64,000 nucleotides of DNA from Candidatus Saliniplasma halalkaliphilum. GTDB lineage: Archaea; Thermoplasmatota; Thermoplasmata; Halarchaeoplasmatales; Halarchaeoplasmataceae. The position numbers were made by a program, and so were the translations under genes. This document shows positions 8,388-16,581 of this stretch, piece by piece; position 1 is the stretch's first letter; each line of letters starts with the position of its first letter. The stretch covers positions 1 through 64,000 of the forward strand of contig JAFDTG010000001.1 of assembly GCA_019594235.1 (NCBI GenBank). Direction: 5' to 3'. Below the pieces are notes generated by a model. The model worked only from the letters and a program-made list of their open reading frames with translations, had not been told where the DNA came from and did not search any database.

Positions 8388-9197
8388 ATGAAAGTTTCTT
8401 TGGTACAAAAAAAGCACGTTTTAGGAGATAAAGAAGCAAATTTAGGTATTATAAAAGATACGGTAAAACAAAATGATAGTGACCTATACATCTTCCCGGA
8501 ACTATTTCTAACTGGTTACAGGCTAAGAGATAGATTATGGGATGAAGCTGAACAGATACCGGGTCATTCTACGGATAAAATTGTTGAATTAGCTGAAGAA
8601 GAACAGACTTCTATAATATTTGGTATGCCGGAAAAGATAGGTAGGAGTGGAAGATTGAAAAACTCCGCCGTTTTAGTAAATCCAGAAGGAGATATAGATG
8701 TATATAGAAAAACCTACCTACCTAACTTCGGGCCTTTCGAAGAGATGAGATATTTTGGACCCGATGATAATATCCCTGTTTTCGATACTCAGTTCGGTAA
8801 GTTAGGTATGGTGATATGCTATGATATTTTCTTCCCCGAACTGACCAAAGCGATGGCTCTGAAAGGTGCTGATTTCTTAGTTTGTATCTCTGCATCTCCT
8901 TCTATAAGTAAAAAGTTCTTCGAAACTGTTTTACCAGCTAGAGCTATTGAAACTACGGCTTTCATATTCTACGCAAATCTACTAGGTAGAGAGGAAAATT
9001 TCACGTTCTGGGGCGGAGATAGAGTTATTTCACCGACTGGTATGGAAGTCGCAAGGGGACCGATATATGAAGAAGACGTGTTGACAGTAGAAATTGACCT
9101 TGAAGACCTTGATAGAGCAAGAAAGGGGAGACCAGTTTTGAATGATACCAGAGCCGAAGTAATGTATGGTTCAGCCGACTCAATATTTATCGATTAG
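8388..9197 (+). CDS. Carbon-nitrogen hydrolase (nitrilase superfamily)
   Basis: 269 aa with the Glu-Lys-Cys triad: Glu in LYIFPELFLTGY, Lys in VYRKTYLPNFGPFEE, and nucleophile Cys in LGMVICYDIFFPEL. The family hydrolyses amides or nitriles such as omega-amides, N-carbamoyl compounds and agmatine derivatives; the substrate cannot be told from the sequence. It starts 15 nt after the IscU fusion, so it may be the last gene of the sulfur operon. A link to agmatine made by the arginine decarboxylase at 17.6 kb is possible but speculative. Confidence 0.88.
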   Translation: MKVSLVQKKHVLGDKEANLGIIKDTVKQNDSDLYIFPELFLTGYRLRDRLWDEAEQIPGHSTDKIVELAEEEQTSIIFGMPEKIGRSGRLKNSAVLVNPEGDIDVYRKTYLPNFGPFEEMRYFGPDDNIPVFDTQFGKLGMVICYDIFFPELTKAMALKGADFLVCISASPSISKKFFETVLPARAIETTAFIFYANLLGREENFTFWGGDRVISPTGMEVARGPIYEEDVLTVEIDLEDLDRARKGRPVLNDTRAEVMYGSADSIFID

Positions 9198-9215
9198 AAA
9201 TATCAAAAATCAAAT

Positions 9216-10706
9216 TTAAGGAATTCTGAAATCTATATTTAAAAATCTACGTAAACTCTGCTTTTTGTAAAGAGAAGGATTGAAAAGAACAATAGCAGTA
9301 AATATCTCCAATCTACCTATCCACATAAAAAATGCCATAAATAATCTTCCCAATAGAGGAACATTTCTAAAAGAAGCATCTGATATGATCCCTAAACCAG
9401 GACCGATATTACCCAAACTACTTGCTGAAACAGCTATTCCTGAAATTATATCTAAACCTAAACCTACCATTAGCAATGCTCCAAAAGAGAATATTAATAA
9501 ATAAGCACCAAAAAATATTGCAACAGTCTCTAATGTTCTTTCTTCGACAACTGTGTCACCCATACGTACAACCAATACTCTATTAGGATTAGCGAATTCT
9601 ATGACTTTTCTTTTAATCAGCTTAAACATTAAAAGAATTCTTAAAACTTTGATACCCCCGCTTGTAGATCCAGCTGAACCTCCTATGAACATAAAAAAAA
9701 GCAAAAATAACCTTAACAATTCAGGCCATTTATCAAAGTTTTGAGTAGTATAACCCGTAGTCGTTAAAATGGATACCGTCTGGAAAATTAAGTCTCTAAT
9801 TAAGATATTATGTTTAACCCCTATAAGAACTAGAATACTTGCTCCTATGAAGATGATAAACAGATAAGCTTTGAATTCTGAATCTGAAATTAATTTTTTA
9901 AATCTACCTTTAAAAACATGGTATTGTAAAGAGAAATTAACACCCGCAATTATCATAAAAATTATGAAAATCCATTGAACAGTAGAAGAAAAATATGCTA
10001 TACTATTCGAGTGTGTTGAGAAACCACCAGTTGGTATTGTAGTCAAAGAATGATAAATTGCATCATATACACTAACTTTAGCTCCAAGAAGTATAATAAA
10101 CAATAATAAAGTAAAAAGACAATAAATATACCAAAGACTTTTTGCAGTTTCTTTAATTTTGGGTTTTATCCTTGTTATCGAAGGACCTGGTGCCTCTGCT
10201 TCAAGTAGGCTCAATCCTCCTCGGCTTAACTTAGATAAGATTGCAACCGATAAAACGATCACTCCCATACCACCAAACCATTGCAGTAGTGCTCGCCATA
10301 ATAAAATGCTTTTTGGATGAGATTCTAGAGGAAAGGATAAAACAGTTGCACCTGTTGTTGTTATACCAGCCATTGCTTCGAAAAATGCGTTTACGGGACA
10401 TGAAAAGGTAAAAGTTAATAAAAAAGTTAAAGACGAAACTAAAGCCAAAATCAACCATGTAAAACTAACTAGGACTATTGCTTCATTATTATAAAAATTT
10501 TCAGATCTAGTAAAATGTTCCGCAGTATATCCTATTGTAATAGTAAAAAACGCAAGGAATATGTAAACTAATGCATTATATGGCAGGAAATTAAATAGTA
10601 TAGGCTTCTCCACATAATAAAAGGCTGGGATAACAGGAATGAAAAAGGCTATACCAAATAATTTTAGTATCGATCCAAGATTCCCGACAACAATTTTCCA
10701 TCTCAT
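9216..10706 (-). CDS. trkH: Potassium uptake protein, TrkH/KtrB family
   Basis: 496-residue membrane protein with four M1-P-M2 repeats. The four selectivity-filter glycines are visible as ITTTGATVL, TIPTGGFSTH, LTTTGYTTQ and SSLGNIGPGLG. It forms the K+ translocating subunit that works with a TrkA/KtrA RCK subunit; no trkA gene is in this window. The upstream about 250 nt are A+T-rich and show no ORF. It lies next to the Mrp-like operon on the same strand, so K+ uptake and Na+/H+ exchange genes are clustered, which suggests a sodium-rich or osmotically variable habitat (inference). Confidence 0.93.
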   Translation of the reverse strand: MRWKIVVGNLGSILKLFGIAFFIPVIPAFYYVEKPILFNFLPYNALVYIFLAFFTITIGYTAEHFTRSENFYNNEAIVLVSFTWLILALVSSLTFLLTFTFSCPVNAFFEAMAGITTTGATVLSFPLESHPKSILLWRALLQWFGGMGVIVLSVAILSKLSRGGLSLLEAEAPGPSITRIKPKIKETAKSLWYIYCLFTLLLFIILLGAKVSVYDAIYHSLTTIPTGGFSTHSNSIAYFSSTVQWIFIIFMIIAGVNFSLQYHVFKGRFKKLISDSEFKAYLFIIFIGASILVLIGVKHNILIRDLIFQTVSILTTTGYTTQNFDKWPELLRLFLLFFMFIGGSAGSTSGGIKVLRILLMFKLIKRKVIEFANPNRVLVVRMGDTVVEERTLETVAIFFGAYLLIFSFGALLMVGLGLDIISGIAVSASSLGNIGPGLGIISDASFRNVPLLGRLFMAFFMWIGRLEIFTAIVLFNPSLYKKQSLRRFLNIDFRIP

Positions 10707-10957
10707 TTTTGATATATACTCCCGTTTTTTTGGCTTAATTAACCTATATAGCCTGATAATATCGAGAAATAATTAATTCCCTAACTCACCACAGCAATTA
10801 TTAGTAATATATCAGTTTAAACCCCTATATTCTACACCAAAATCCACCAATGTATATATATAATTTATTAAATTCTAGTAAATATCCATATTAAAATAAG
10901 GATTTTGTTTGAAACAATATTAAGACGATGAAGCAGCTTTATTTCAAGAACAGGGTT

Positions 10958-12607
10958 TTAATATAATAATAATAAAGCGACAACTATCCCCTGACCTATC
11001 AAAACGTATCTCACTCCATCTGTAAGACTAACTTCAGAGATCACCCTTCTCACGTCTATATTTTTCACTTCTTCAAGTACTGGTCGGATCACATAGGCGA
11101 TTGGTAACGTCAATAGAAGGGTCAGTCCTCCTTTGCTCCATAATGTACTCAACTCTATATATGAACCTGTAAACAAATGACTACCACTCACAAGTATAGA
11201 GGTTCCAGGTCCTATGATATTGTTCATCCATATAGATGTTGTAGTTCCTATGAATATCGTCAAACCAGCTAAAATTATCAGAGGTTTCAACATGCTAACG
11301 GGAGCATCTAATTTTTCGCTTTCTCTACTTGCGTAATATATTATCCTAAATACAGAAGCAGCTATTATGATATGTATTATTACAAATGGAATCAATATTA
11401 ACGGTCTAGAAAAGACTGATTCGATCATAAAGGCCTTGCTGTAAAAACCATTTAAAGGTGGTATCCCTATGAGAGCAAGTAGTCCAATCAAAAAGGTAGA
11501 TGCTAAGATAGGATGTCCATTTTTTAAAGATATCTTCCGGATATCACCACTACCATACAAATATATAATGGCTCCCGCAGAGAGGAATAGAAGGGGTTTG
11601 AATATGGAATGATTGACCATATGGTACAAAGCAGAAGATACAGATGAAGGAGTCCATAAACCCACACAAGCGGTAATAAGCCCTACTTGAGCTATAGTAT
11701 GCCATGTCAAGATACGTTTGATATCCCAGTATTTGAATGTCATAAGGCTTCCTATAATACCGGTTATCAACCCAAAAAATATTACGATATTAAGTATAGC
11801 TGGAATGGCAAAGCCAACAGCTATGGTTCTGAACAACATATAAAGGCCTACTTTTACTGTTAAACCGGCTAAAACAGCGGTGATAGGTGTAGGAGCTGAA
11901 ACGTGGGCATCAGGAAGCCATGTATGAAATGGTACTAATCCACTTTTAACTCCAATCGTGACCATAAAGAATGAAAATATCAAAATCCTCGCAGGGACCG
12001 GAACTGTAGGCAGTGTTTCTCCAATCTCTTTCAAATCTAAGAAACCGACGTTGAAATATATCAAACCGATGCCTACGAGGAATAGGAATGTAGAAACGCT
12101 TCCAATTATCAGGTAATAAAAACTTGCCCTTAGTGATTCTTTAGTTTTAGTGTATGTCAACAGAACGTAAGTGGCAAGGACGGTCACCTCAAAAAACTCG
12201 TATCTCATTATAAGGTCTCCTGTTAAAAAAACACCGTAAAGACCCGTTGTCATAAAGAGAAATAAGAAATAATACTTATCACCGGTTGGCAGCATTTCTT
12301 TCGATTCGAGAGAATATATAAAAGTAGTTAGTGTAACTATCCCGACTAACACAGACATCATCACCGATAGATTGTCCATCACCAAAACTATACCATATGG
12401 TATCTCCCAACCTCCTAATTCATAGTAAATCGGATCCGCTATAGATCTAGGAGTGAAAGCAAGTAATAATATGACTGGTAAGGTGAGTGCTGCTAATGTA
12501 ATGATATCTTTTAGTCTTTGAGACGGATTAAATTTTGAAATCAGTTCAAGGATGATAGCCCCAGTGAGGGGAGCTATTATAATGATAATCGGAACATGCC
12601 TGATCAA
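10958..12607 (-). CDS. mrpD: Mrp antiporter subunit D (NuoN/MbhH-like)
   Basis: 549-aa proton-translocating membrane subunit of the proton antiporter M family, with about 14 hydrophobic segments. Key segments: MRYEFFEVTVLATYVLLTY (the conserved TM5 Glu), SGLVPFHTWLPDAHVSAPTP (the family signature with the loop helix), LTWHTIAQVGLI and HMVNHSIFKPLLFLSAG (TM7/8 Lys and His). The start is TTG, overlapping the stop of mrpC (TTGA). It is the last of eight overlapping genes and the only large antiporter-like subunit of the operon. Confidence 0.93.
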   Translation of the reverse strand: MIRHVPIIIIIAPLTGAIILELISKFNPSQRLKDIITLAALTLPVILLLAFTPRSIADPIYYELGGWEIPYGIVLVMDNLSVMMSVLVGIVTLTTFIYSLESKEMLPTGDKYYFLFLFMTTGLYGVFLTGDLIMRYEFFEVTVLATYVLLTYTKTKESLRASFYYLIIGSVSTFLFLVGIGLIYFNVGFLDLKEIGETLPTVPVPARILIFSFFMVTIGVKSGLVPFHTWLPDAHVSAPTPITAVLAGLTVKVGLYMLFRTIAVGFAIPAILNIVIFFGLITGIIGSLMTFKYWDIKRILTWHTIAQVGLITACVGLWTPSSVSSALYHMVNHSIFKPLLFLSAGAIIYLYGSGDIRKISLKNGHPILASTFLIGLLALIGIPPLNGFYSKAFMIESVFSRPLILIPFVIIHIIIAASVFRIIYYASRESEKLDAPVSMLKPLIILAGLTIFIGTTTSIWMNNIIGPGTSILVSGSHLFTGSYIELSTLWSKGGLTLLLTLPIAYVIRPVLEEVKNIDVRRVISEVSLTDGVRYVLIGQGIVVALLLLY

Positions 12608-12936
12608 TTATAATCCTCCCACATTTCTCTTACATCAAGCGTATCAAATTCCCTATATAGATAAAGCACTAGAGCTAAACCTAGGGCCAAAGTTGCGAGG
12701 TTCACAACAATTCCGGTCAACATGAAAGTGTGTGGAAGTGGATCGACCATTTCTCCTTGATATCCGATTATAGGTACAGTTCCGCCTGGAACATATCCGA
12801 TGGAAACAAAAAGAAGTATTATACCTGTATTTGCAACGTTAAGGGACATTAAAAGTTTGATAGCGTTCCTATTGTTGGTTAGTCCGTATAGTCCTATAAA
12901 TAAAGTGATCAGTCCGACATGTATCCCATTCAGCAT
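12604..12936 (-). CDS. mrpC: Mrp antiporter subunit C (NuoK/MbhG-like)
   Basis: 110-aa three-helix membrane subunit homologous to NuoK. It has the NuoK-like pattern GLITLFIGLYGLTNNRNAIKLLMSLNVANTGIILL (here described as TM1 to TM2 with a buried Asn-rich turn), the GGTVPI loop, and DPLPHTFMLTGIVVNLATLALGLALVLYLY, the conserved DPLPQALvLTaIVI-type motif of MnhC. It overlaps the upstream MnhB gene by 7 nt and the downstream mrpD by 4 nt, in the normal C-D order. Confidence 0.93.
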   Translation of the reverse strand: MLNGIHVGLITLFIGLYGLTNNRNAIKLLMSLNVANTGIILLFVSIGYVPGGTVPIIGYQGEMVDPLPHTFMLTGIVVNLATLALGLALVLYLYREFDTLDVREMWEDYN

Positions 12937-13328
12937 GGATCGACCCCCTGCTCAAAAAAGAACACTGAAAGAACAACCACTCCAGCGAATACCTTTATTC
13001 CAACCACGATATCTAAAAAGACCAGAGATGTCATCCTGTAAGGAGTTAGATTCACGAAAAAACTTCCGCCTATCAATATTCCAAGGATACCAAAAAGCAG
13101 TATTAACGAAGTACCGATCGTGTCAAAAGATTCAACATGATTGGTTAACTTTTTGACTTTTGTTCTTCCATGAGTTACAAGAACTAGTATAACACCTGAA
13201 GCGAGCACAACACCTCCCTGGAAACCTCCTCCTGGGGAAACTGGACCAAAAAGCATCAGATATATGCCGTACATCAATATGAAAGGAGTCAAAGCACGTC
13301 CAAATGTTCTAACGATAATGGATTTTAT
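12930..13328 (-). CDS. mrpB: Mrp antiporter MnhB-domain subunit, probable non-ATG (ATA) start
   Basis: MnhB domain with about four membrane helices and the signature FGPVSPGGGFQGGVVLASG; later KVFAGVVVLSVFFFEQG. The first standard start (TTG at 13292) would cut off IKSIIVRTFGRAL, a segment matching the first helix start (VLRxxARxLxPxxLLFGLY) of known MnhB proteins. No ATG, GTG or TTG precedes it in frame before the upstream gene's stop. An ATA codon at 13328 overlaps that stop (ATAA) and sits 9 nt after GGAGG, so I place the start there (132 aa). A sequencing error of ATG to ATA is the alternative. Confidence 0.8.
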   Translation of the reverse strand: MKSIIVRTFGRALTPFILMYGIYLMLFGPVSPGGGFQGGVVLASGVILVLVTHGRTKVKKLTNHVESFDTIGTSLILLFGILGILIGGSFFVNLTPYRMTSLVFLDIVVGIKVFAGVVVLSVFFFEQGVDPC

Positions 13329-13624
13329 GAGCCCTCACCTCCTTCATCTTTTGGTTTTATTATCTCTTTACCAAGTATGATAATTCCTGCGATAGCGATG
13401 TAAAGGACTAACAATTCACCGAAGGTGTCGTAACCTCTAAAATCAAAAAGTATGGCCTCCACTAGATTGATTGCTCCGGTTTCTTCATAATTTTCAAGAT
13501 AAAATTCTGTAAGAGGAGAGTCGGATTTATCTTCATGGCCTAGATTCATACCAGTCAGGAACATAAGGCATATGAAAACTACTAAGAGTGCGGTAAATAC
13601 CCTTTTAAAGACGTTTTCTTTCAT
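13325..13624 (-). CDS. Mrp/Mbh subunit equivalent to MbhE (MrpA C-terminal part)
   Basis: 99 aa with two membrane helices and the segment NLVEAILFDFRGYDTFGELLVLYIAIAG (positions about 54-80), the conserved V-x2-IL-x-DFRGxDTxGE motif that in bacterial MrpA lies in the far C-terminal region and in Thermococcales stands alone as MbhE. The ATG start lies 20 bp inside the preceding DUF4040 gene. Its tail encodes GGEGS, whose codons also supply the GGAGGTGAG ribosome binding site for the next gene. It is probably part of the ion channel domain. Confidence 0.85.
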   Translation of the reverse strand: MKENVFKRVFTALLVVFICLMFLTGMNLGHEDKSDSPLTEFYLENYEETGAINLVEAILFDFRGYDTFGELLVLYIAIAGIIILGKEIIKPKDEGGEGS

Positions 13625-13853
13625 ATCCGAACCTCTCTAATTTTTTGATTATGGCTAGAAACAGGACTGTAGTAGCTCCCGTACTGACTATGGAGAATGC
13701 TAGAGCCACATCAGTTGCTCTATACAGATAAAGTAATAGAATAAGGAATACTGACGCTAAAGCTAAAAATACGAGTGCTCTTATCAAGTCATCTTCCATG
13801 ATTACAAGTATATTCGAAACTAGAAAGAGTACAAGAAATAATTCAATTATCAT
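13605..13853 (-). CDS. Mrp/Mbh DUF4040 subunit equivalent to MbhD (MrpA C-terminal part)
   Basis: 82 aa with three hydrophobic helices: MIIELFLVLFLVSNILVIM, DLIRALVFLALASVFLILLLY and DVALAFSIVSTGATTVLFLAII. This is the DUF4040/MbhD fold, which in most bacteria is fused to the end of MrpA. The ATG at 13853 is preferred because AGGAGG lies 8 nt upstream; an ATG at 13862 abuts the ribosome binding site, and an upstream start would run far into mrpG. It overlaps the end of mrpG by 11 nt. Confidence 0.85.
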   Translation of the reverse strand: MIIELFLVLFLVSNILVIMEDDLIRALVFLALASVFLILLLYLYRATDVALAFSIVSTGATTVLFLAIIKKLERFGYERKRL

Positions 13854-14193
13854 CCTCTTCATCCTCCTTCTTTTCTTCCGCTTTAACTTCGTGGAAAGGT
13901 ATCTCGTCAGTAGCACCAGAATGAACATGCGCTGCTCTCGCGATTGCATGTGCTGTTATAGGACCAGTAAACAAAATGAAAACCATAATAAGAATGATCT
14001 TACCAGAGATTTCGGTGAAACCGCTTCGTATCAAAACGCCAGCAAGTAAAGCTATAGTACCACCAGTTCCGGCTTTTCCACTAGCATGCAATCTCATGTA
14101 TATATCCGAAAATCTAAGAATTCCCAGGGCTGCGGTAAACATCATAACACAGCCGAGAGATATGAAAAATAATGAAATGATCTCGATGATCAT
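13843..14193 (-). CDS. mrpG: Mrp antiporter subunit G (MnhG/MbhC-like)
   Basis: 116-aa membrane subunit with three helices and the MnhG signatures FTAALGILRFSDIYMRLHASGKAGTGG and FTGPITAHAIARAAH. The tail after the last helix is strongly acidic (VKAEEKKEDEEDDN) and probably cytosolic. It overlaps mrpF by 4 nt at its start (ATGA) and the DUF4040 gene at its end. Established as a subunit of the Mrp Na+/H+ antiporter and of Mbh/Mrp-type respiratory complexes. Confidence 0.93.
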   Translation of the reverse strand: MIIEIISLFFISLGCVMMFTAALGILRFSDIYMRLHASGKAGTGGTIALLAGVLIRSGFTEISGKIILIMVFILFTGPITAHAIARAAHVHSGATDEIPFHEVKAEEKKEDEEDDN

Positions 14194-14450
14194 ATAAATT
14201 CACCCCCTTCCAGGTATTTTACCAGAGCAATCGTACCCACGAAATCAAGCATTACAAAAGATAAAGCTATATCTAGATACAAACCCAAATCCGTTTCTAG
14301 ACTGATCAGTATTAGAATTATAGTGATGATCACACCAACTACGTTCAAAGAAACTAACCTGTCATATATAGTCGGACCAAGGAATAATCGGTATGATGCA
14401 AGGATAGCGATGAATATCAATATAACTGATATTGCATAGTACAAGCTCAA
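14190..14450 (-). CDS. mrpF: Mrp antiporter subunit F (MnhF/MbhB-like)
   Basis: 86-aa, three-helix membrane protein with the MnhF motif RLFLGPTIYDRLVSLNVVG (family GPTxxDRVxAxNxxG) and DIALSFVMLDFVGTIALVKYLEGGEF (family DIALxYALLxFxGTxAxARYLERG). The acidic residues in these helices line the proposed ion path in Mrp structures. The gene overlaps mrpE and mrpG by 4 nt each, keeping the canonical E-F-G order. Confidence 0.93.
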   Translation of the reverse strand: MSLYYAISVILIFIAILASYRLFLGPTIYDRLVSLNVVGVIITIILILISLETDLGLYLDIALSFVMLDFVGTIALVKYLEGGEFI

Positions 14451-15019
14451 GTGAACACCCCCTTAATCATGTTATCCCAGTTCAATATGGATTCTTTAAT
14501 ACTCTCGCTTAGGTTTTCTGCCTTTAAATAAGAATAGTGAACATAAAGGTAATAGGTCTCATCTTCCTTTTCAACATCTATTACTAAAGTACCAGGTGTA
14601 AGTGTTATCAAAAGTGATATCAACGTTACTTCACTCTCAGATGTCAGACTTACTTTAGTCCTTACTACCCTAGGTTCAACTTTCATGGTTATAGATTGGT
14701 AAATCAAGATTCCATTAGCAATTATTAATTTTAAACACACATCTAAGAAAAGAGCAAAGATGTTTTTTAAGGAGTTCAAATATTCTGACAAACGGCTCTT
14801 TTTTCTTTCTTCACCATGTATGACAAATTTATGAACGGTGAAAGTGACTAAACTGGCCCCGACTAAACCTGATGCTAAGGTATAAAGGGATATTTCACCG
14901 CCTCTGAATATATTGAATATTTCCCCAGTTAAAAGAAGCCAGAACAGAATTAAGAGTACATCTAAAAGGGCATAATGTCGATTGAGTGCATCCTCTTTCG
15001 AGATCCCATCATTCTTCAT
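14447..15019 (-). CDS. mrpE: Mrp antiporter subunit E (MnhE/MbhA-like)
   Basis: MnhE family: two to three N-terminal helices (LLDVLLILFWLLLTGE), a second pair (NSLKNIFALFLDVCLKLIIANGILIYQ) and a soluble C-terminal domain with the conserved LISLLITLTPGTLVID segment. I favour the ATG at 15019 (190 aa), which has AGGTG 5 nt upstream; ATG 15055 and TTG 15064 are further in-frame options. A TATA-like element on the minus strand at about 15069-15077 would place the transcript start near 15048, between these starts. First gene of the eight-gene operon. Confidence 0.9.
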   Translation of the reverse strand: MKNDGISKEDALNRHYALLDVLLILFWLLLTGEIFNIFRGGEISLYTLASGLVGASLVTFTVHKFVIHGEERKKSRLSEYLNSLKNIFALFLDVCLKLIIANGILIYQSITMKVEPRVVRTKVSLTSESEVTLISLLITLTPGTLVIDVEKEDETYYLYVHYSYLKAENLSESIKESILNWDNMIKGVFT

Positions 15020-15207
15020 CTTACACCTGTCTGACAAATACCTTCGAACATTCATTAAAAACAAACTCTATAAAATTATCGGTGAGAATGCCTAGAAAAA
15101 AACTGAACAATTGGAACGAAGTTTTCGCAATTTAAACTGATTTGTTAAATCAAAACTAAAAAAGATATACAAAAAAAGGTTAAAGTTCACTATAAACCAT
15201 AAAAAAA

Positions 15208-15215
15208 TTTAAAAC
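15208..15215 (+). promoter_or_regulatory. TATA-like box of the PRC-barrel gene
   Basis: TTTAAAAC lies 27 nt before the ATG at 15235, so transcription would begin at or next to the start codon (leaderless). Call is by position and composition only. Confidence 0.4.
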
Positions 15216-15234
15216 AGATTAAACTATACCTCAT

Positions 15235-15495
15235 ATGATAAACATGCTCGAAGAAGTATCAGAAATGATTGGAATTCAAGTATATACCAAAAATGGTATG
15301 TTCCTTGGCACAGTAAATAATGTCGTTATCGATATGGATGAAGCAGGCATCGATGGTCTGTTTGTGGGTGATACTAATCCGTTACTAGTAGAAGATTCTA
15401 AGAGTGTCAAAGTACCTTACCGCTGGGTGAGTTCTGTTGGAGATATAATCCTTCTAAGGTACTTCCCAAAAAGAGTATCGATTTCTAAAGATTGA
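15235..15495 (+). CDS. PRC-barrel domain protein
   Basis: 86 aa filling one PRC-barrel: MIGIQVYTKNGMFLGTVNNVVIDMDEAGIDGLFV, then VKVPYRWVSSVGDIILLRYFP, which matches the short archaeal PRC-barrel type (opening GxxVYTxxGxxVGxVxDVxID, closing PYxWVxxVGDIILL). Archaeal members such as CdpB of Haloferax act in cell division with FtsZ or SepF. That role here is inference, though an ftsZ gene is present at 41 kb. There is no membrane segment. It is divergent from the Mrp operon across a 215-nt spacer. Confidence 0.85.
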   Translation: MINMLEEVSEMIGIQVYTKNGMFLGTVNNVVIDMDEAGIDGLFVGDTNPLLVEDSKSVKVPYRWVSSVGDIILLRYFPKRVSISKD

Positions 15496-15516
15496 TTTAC
15501 TTACTGGGGGATTTGA

Positions 15517-16023
15517 TTGTCACTATCTATACCAGAGTCCTGCTTCATATCTAAAAGTAGTACTATAATCGGAGATGTCGACTTAGGCGAGGGATGCAGT
15601 ATATGGCCTAATGCAGTCCTAAGAGGAGATCAGAATTTTATCAAGATCCAGGACGGGACGAATATCCAAGATTGTGCCGTAGTTCATGTCGATGAAGAAC
15701 ACCACACTATAATCGGTAAAGATGTCACCGTAGGACATGGAGCGATAGTTCACGGATGTGAAATCGGGGATGAAACTATTGTTGGTATGAATTCTACCGT
15801 TTTATCCGGTGCAGATGTTGGAAAGGTTTGTATTATAGGTGCAAATGCATTAGTGAGGGAAGATATGGTGATCCCAGATTATAGTATCGCAGTAGGTGTT
15901 CCCGCTAAAATAATTAAAGAAGGGGATGAGAACCTTAGAGAAAAAACCAAGGCTAACGCAGTGCATTATCACCATCTAAGGGACGAGCATAAAGAAGGGG
16001 TTTACGAATCTTATAAAGAATGA
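15517..16023 (+). CDS. Gamma-carbonic-anhydrase-like left-handed beta-helix protein
   Basis: 168 aa built from hexapeptide repeats, e.g. SSTIIGDVDLGEGCSIWPNAVLRGD, of the gamma-class carbonic anhydrase/PaaY/YrdA family. The zinc-binding histidines are visible in CAVVHVDEEH and TVGHGAIVHGC (HxxxxH), and Arg and Asp of the active site in VLRGDQN. Members form trimers; many show carbonic anhydrase activity, others act as acyltransferase-like proteins, so the reaction is uncertain. The start is TTG at 15517, preceded by GGGGGA. It follows the PRC-barrel gene by 21 nt. Confidence 0.88.
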   Translation: MSLSIPESCFISKSSTIIGDVDLGEGCSIWPNAVLRGDQNFIKIQDGTNIQDCAVVHVDEEHHTIIGKDVTVGHGAIVHGCEIGDETIVGMNSTVLSGADVGKVCIIGANALVREDMVIPDYSIAVGVPAKIIKEGDENLREKTKANAVHYHHLRDEHKEGVYESYKE

Positions 16024-16024
16024 G

Positions 16025-16546
16025 TTAGTACTCTATACCTTTTCTCGGACCTATTCCTTTTTCGAATGGATGTTTGATACATTTCATTTCAGTTACAAGT
16101 GAAGCTAATTCTAGGATCTCTTGAGGTGCGTTACGACCTGTTAGAACGATTTCGACGTCCTTATCACCATATTTCTTTAAAAAATCTATAAAATCTTCTA
16201 GGTTGAGTAATTCTAGATTTAAAACAACATTAATTTCATCAAGGATTAGGACATCCCAATCTTCCATCTCTATCGCCTCTATTGCCCTTTCAAAACCTTT
16301 CTTGACTTCTAATTTATCTTGTTCTTTTATTTTTTCATTTTTTATGAAGTCTGAAGTACCGTAGTTTTCGATTTGGATGTTAGGAGTGTTTTTTATGACC
16401 TTTCTTTCACCGGTTGATCTTCCTTTCATAAATTGAATGATCAGAACTTTCATCCCTCTTCCTACTGCTCTAATAGCAAGACCTAATCCAGCACTTGTTT
16501 TACCTTTGCCATCTCCAGTATATACCTGAATTAACCCTTTATCCAA
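16025..16546 (-). CDS. cobA: Corrinoid adenosyltransferase (CobA/CobO/BtuR)
   Basis: 173 aa P-loop protein opening GLIQVYTGDGKGKTSAGLGLA, the CobA-specific Walker A form. Also seen: VLIIQFMKGRSTGERK, the Walker B-like WDVLILDEINVVLNLELL, and VEIVLTGRNAP; the end (RKGIEY) matches the family. It transfers the adenosyl group of ATP to cob(I)yrinate or cobinamide, so the organism makes or salvages adenosyl-corrinoids. The start codon is TTG with GGAG about 10 nt before it. It is convergent with the beta-helix gene, with 1 nt between stops. Confidence 0.93.
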   Translation of the reverse strand: MDKGLIQVYTGDGKGKTSAGLGLAIRAVGRGMKVLIIQFMKGRSTGERKVIKNTPNIQIENYGTSDFIKNEKIKEQDKLEVKKGFERAIEAIEMEDWDVLILDEINVVLNLELLNLEDFIDFLKKYGDKDVEIVLTGRNAPQEILELASLVTEMKCIKHPFEKGIGPRKGIEY

Positions 16547-16581
16547 GTTCTCATCTCCTCATATATTCTAAATCAAATTAT

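Noticed and set aside
10707..10957. Possible small gene or RNA between trkH and mrpD
   Set aside because: Only A+T-rich sequence with scattered stops; no stem with more than a few pairs and no usable ribosome binding site.
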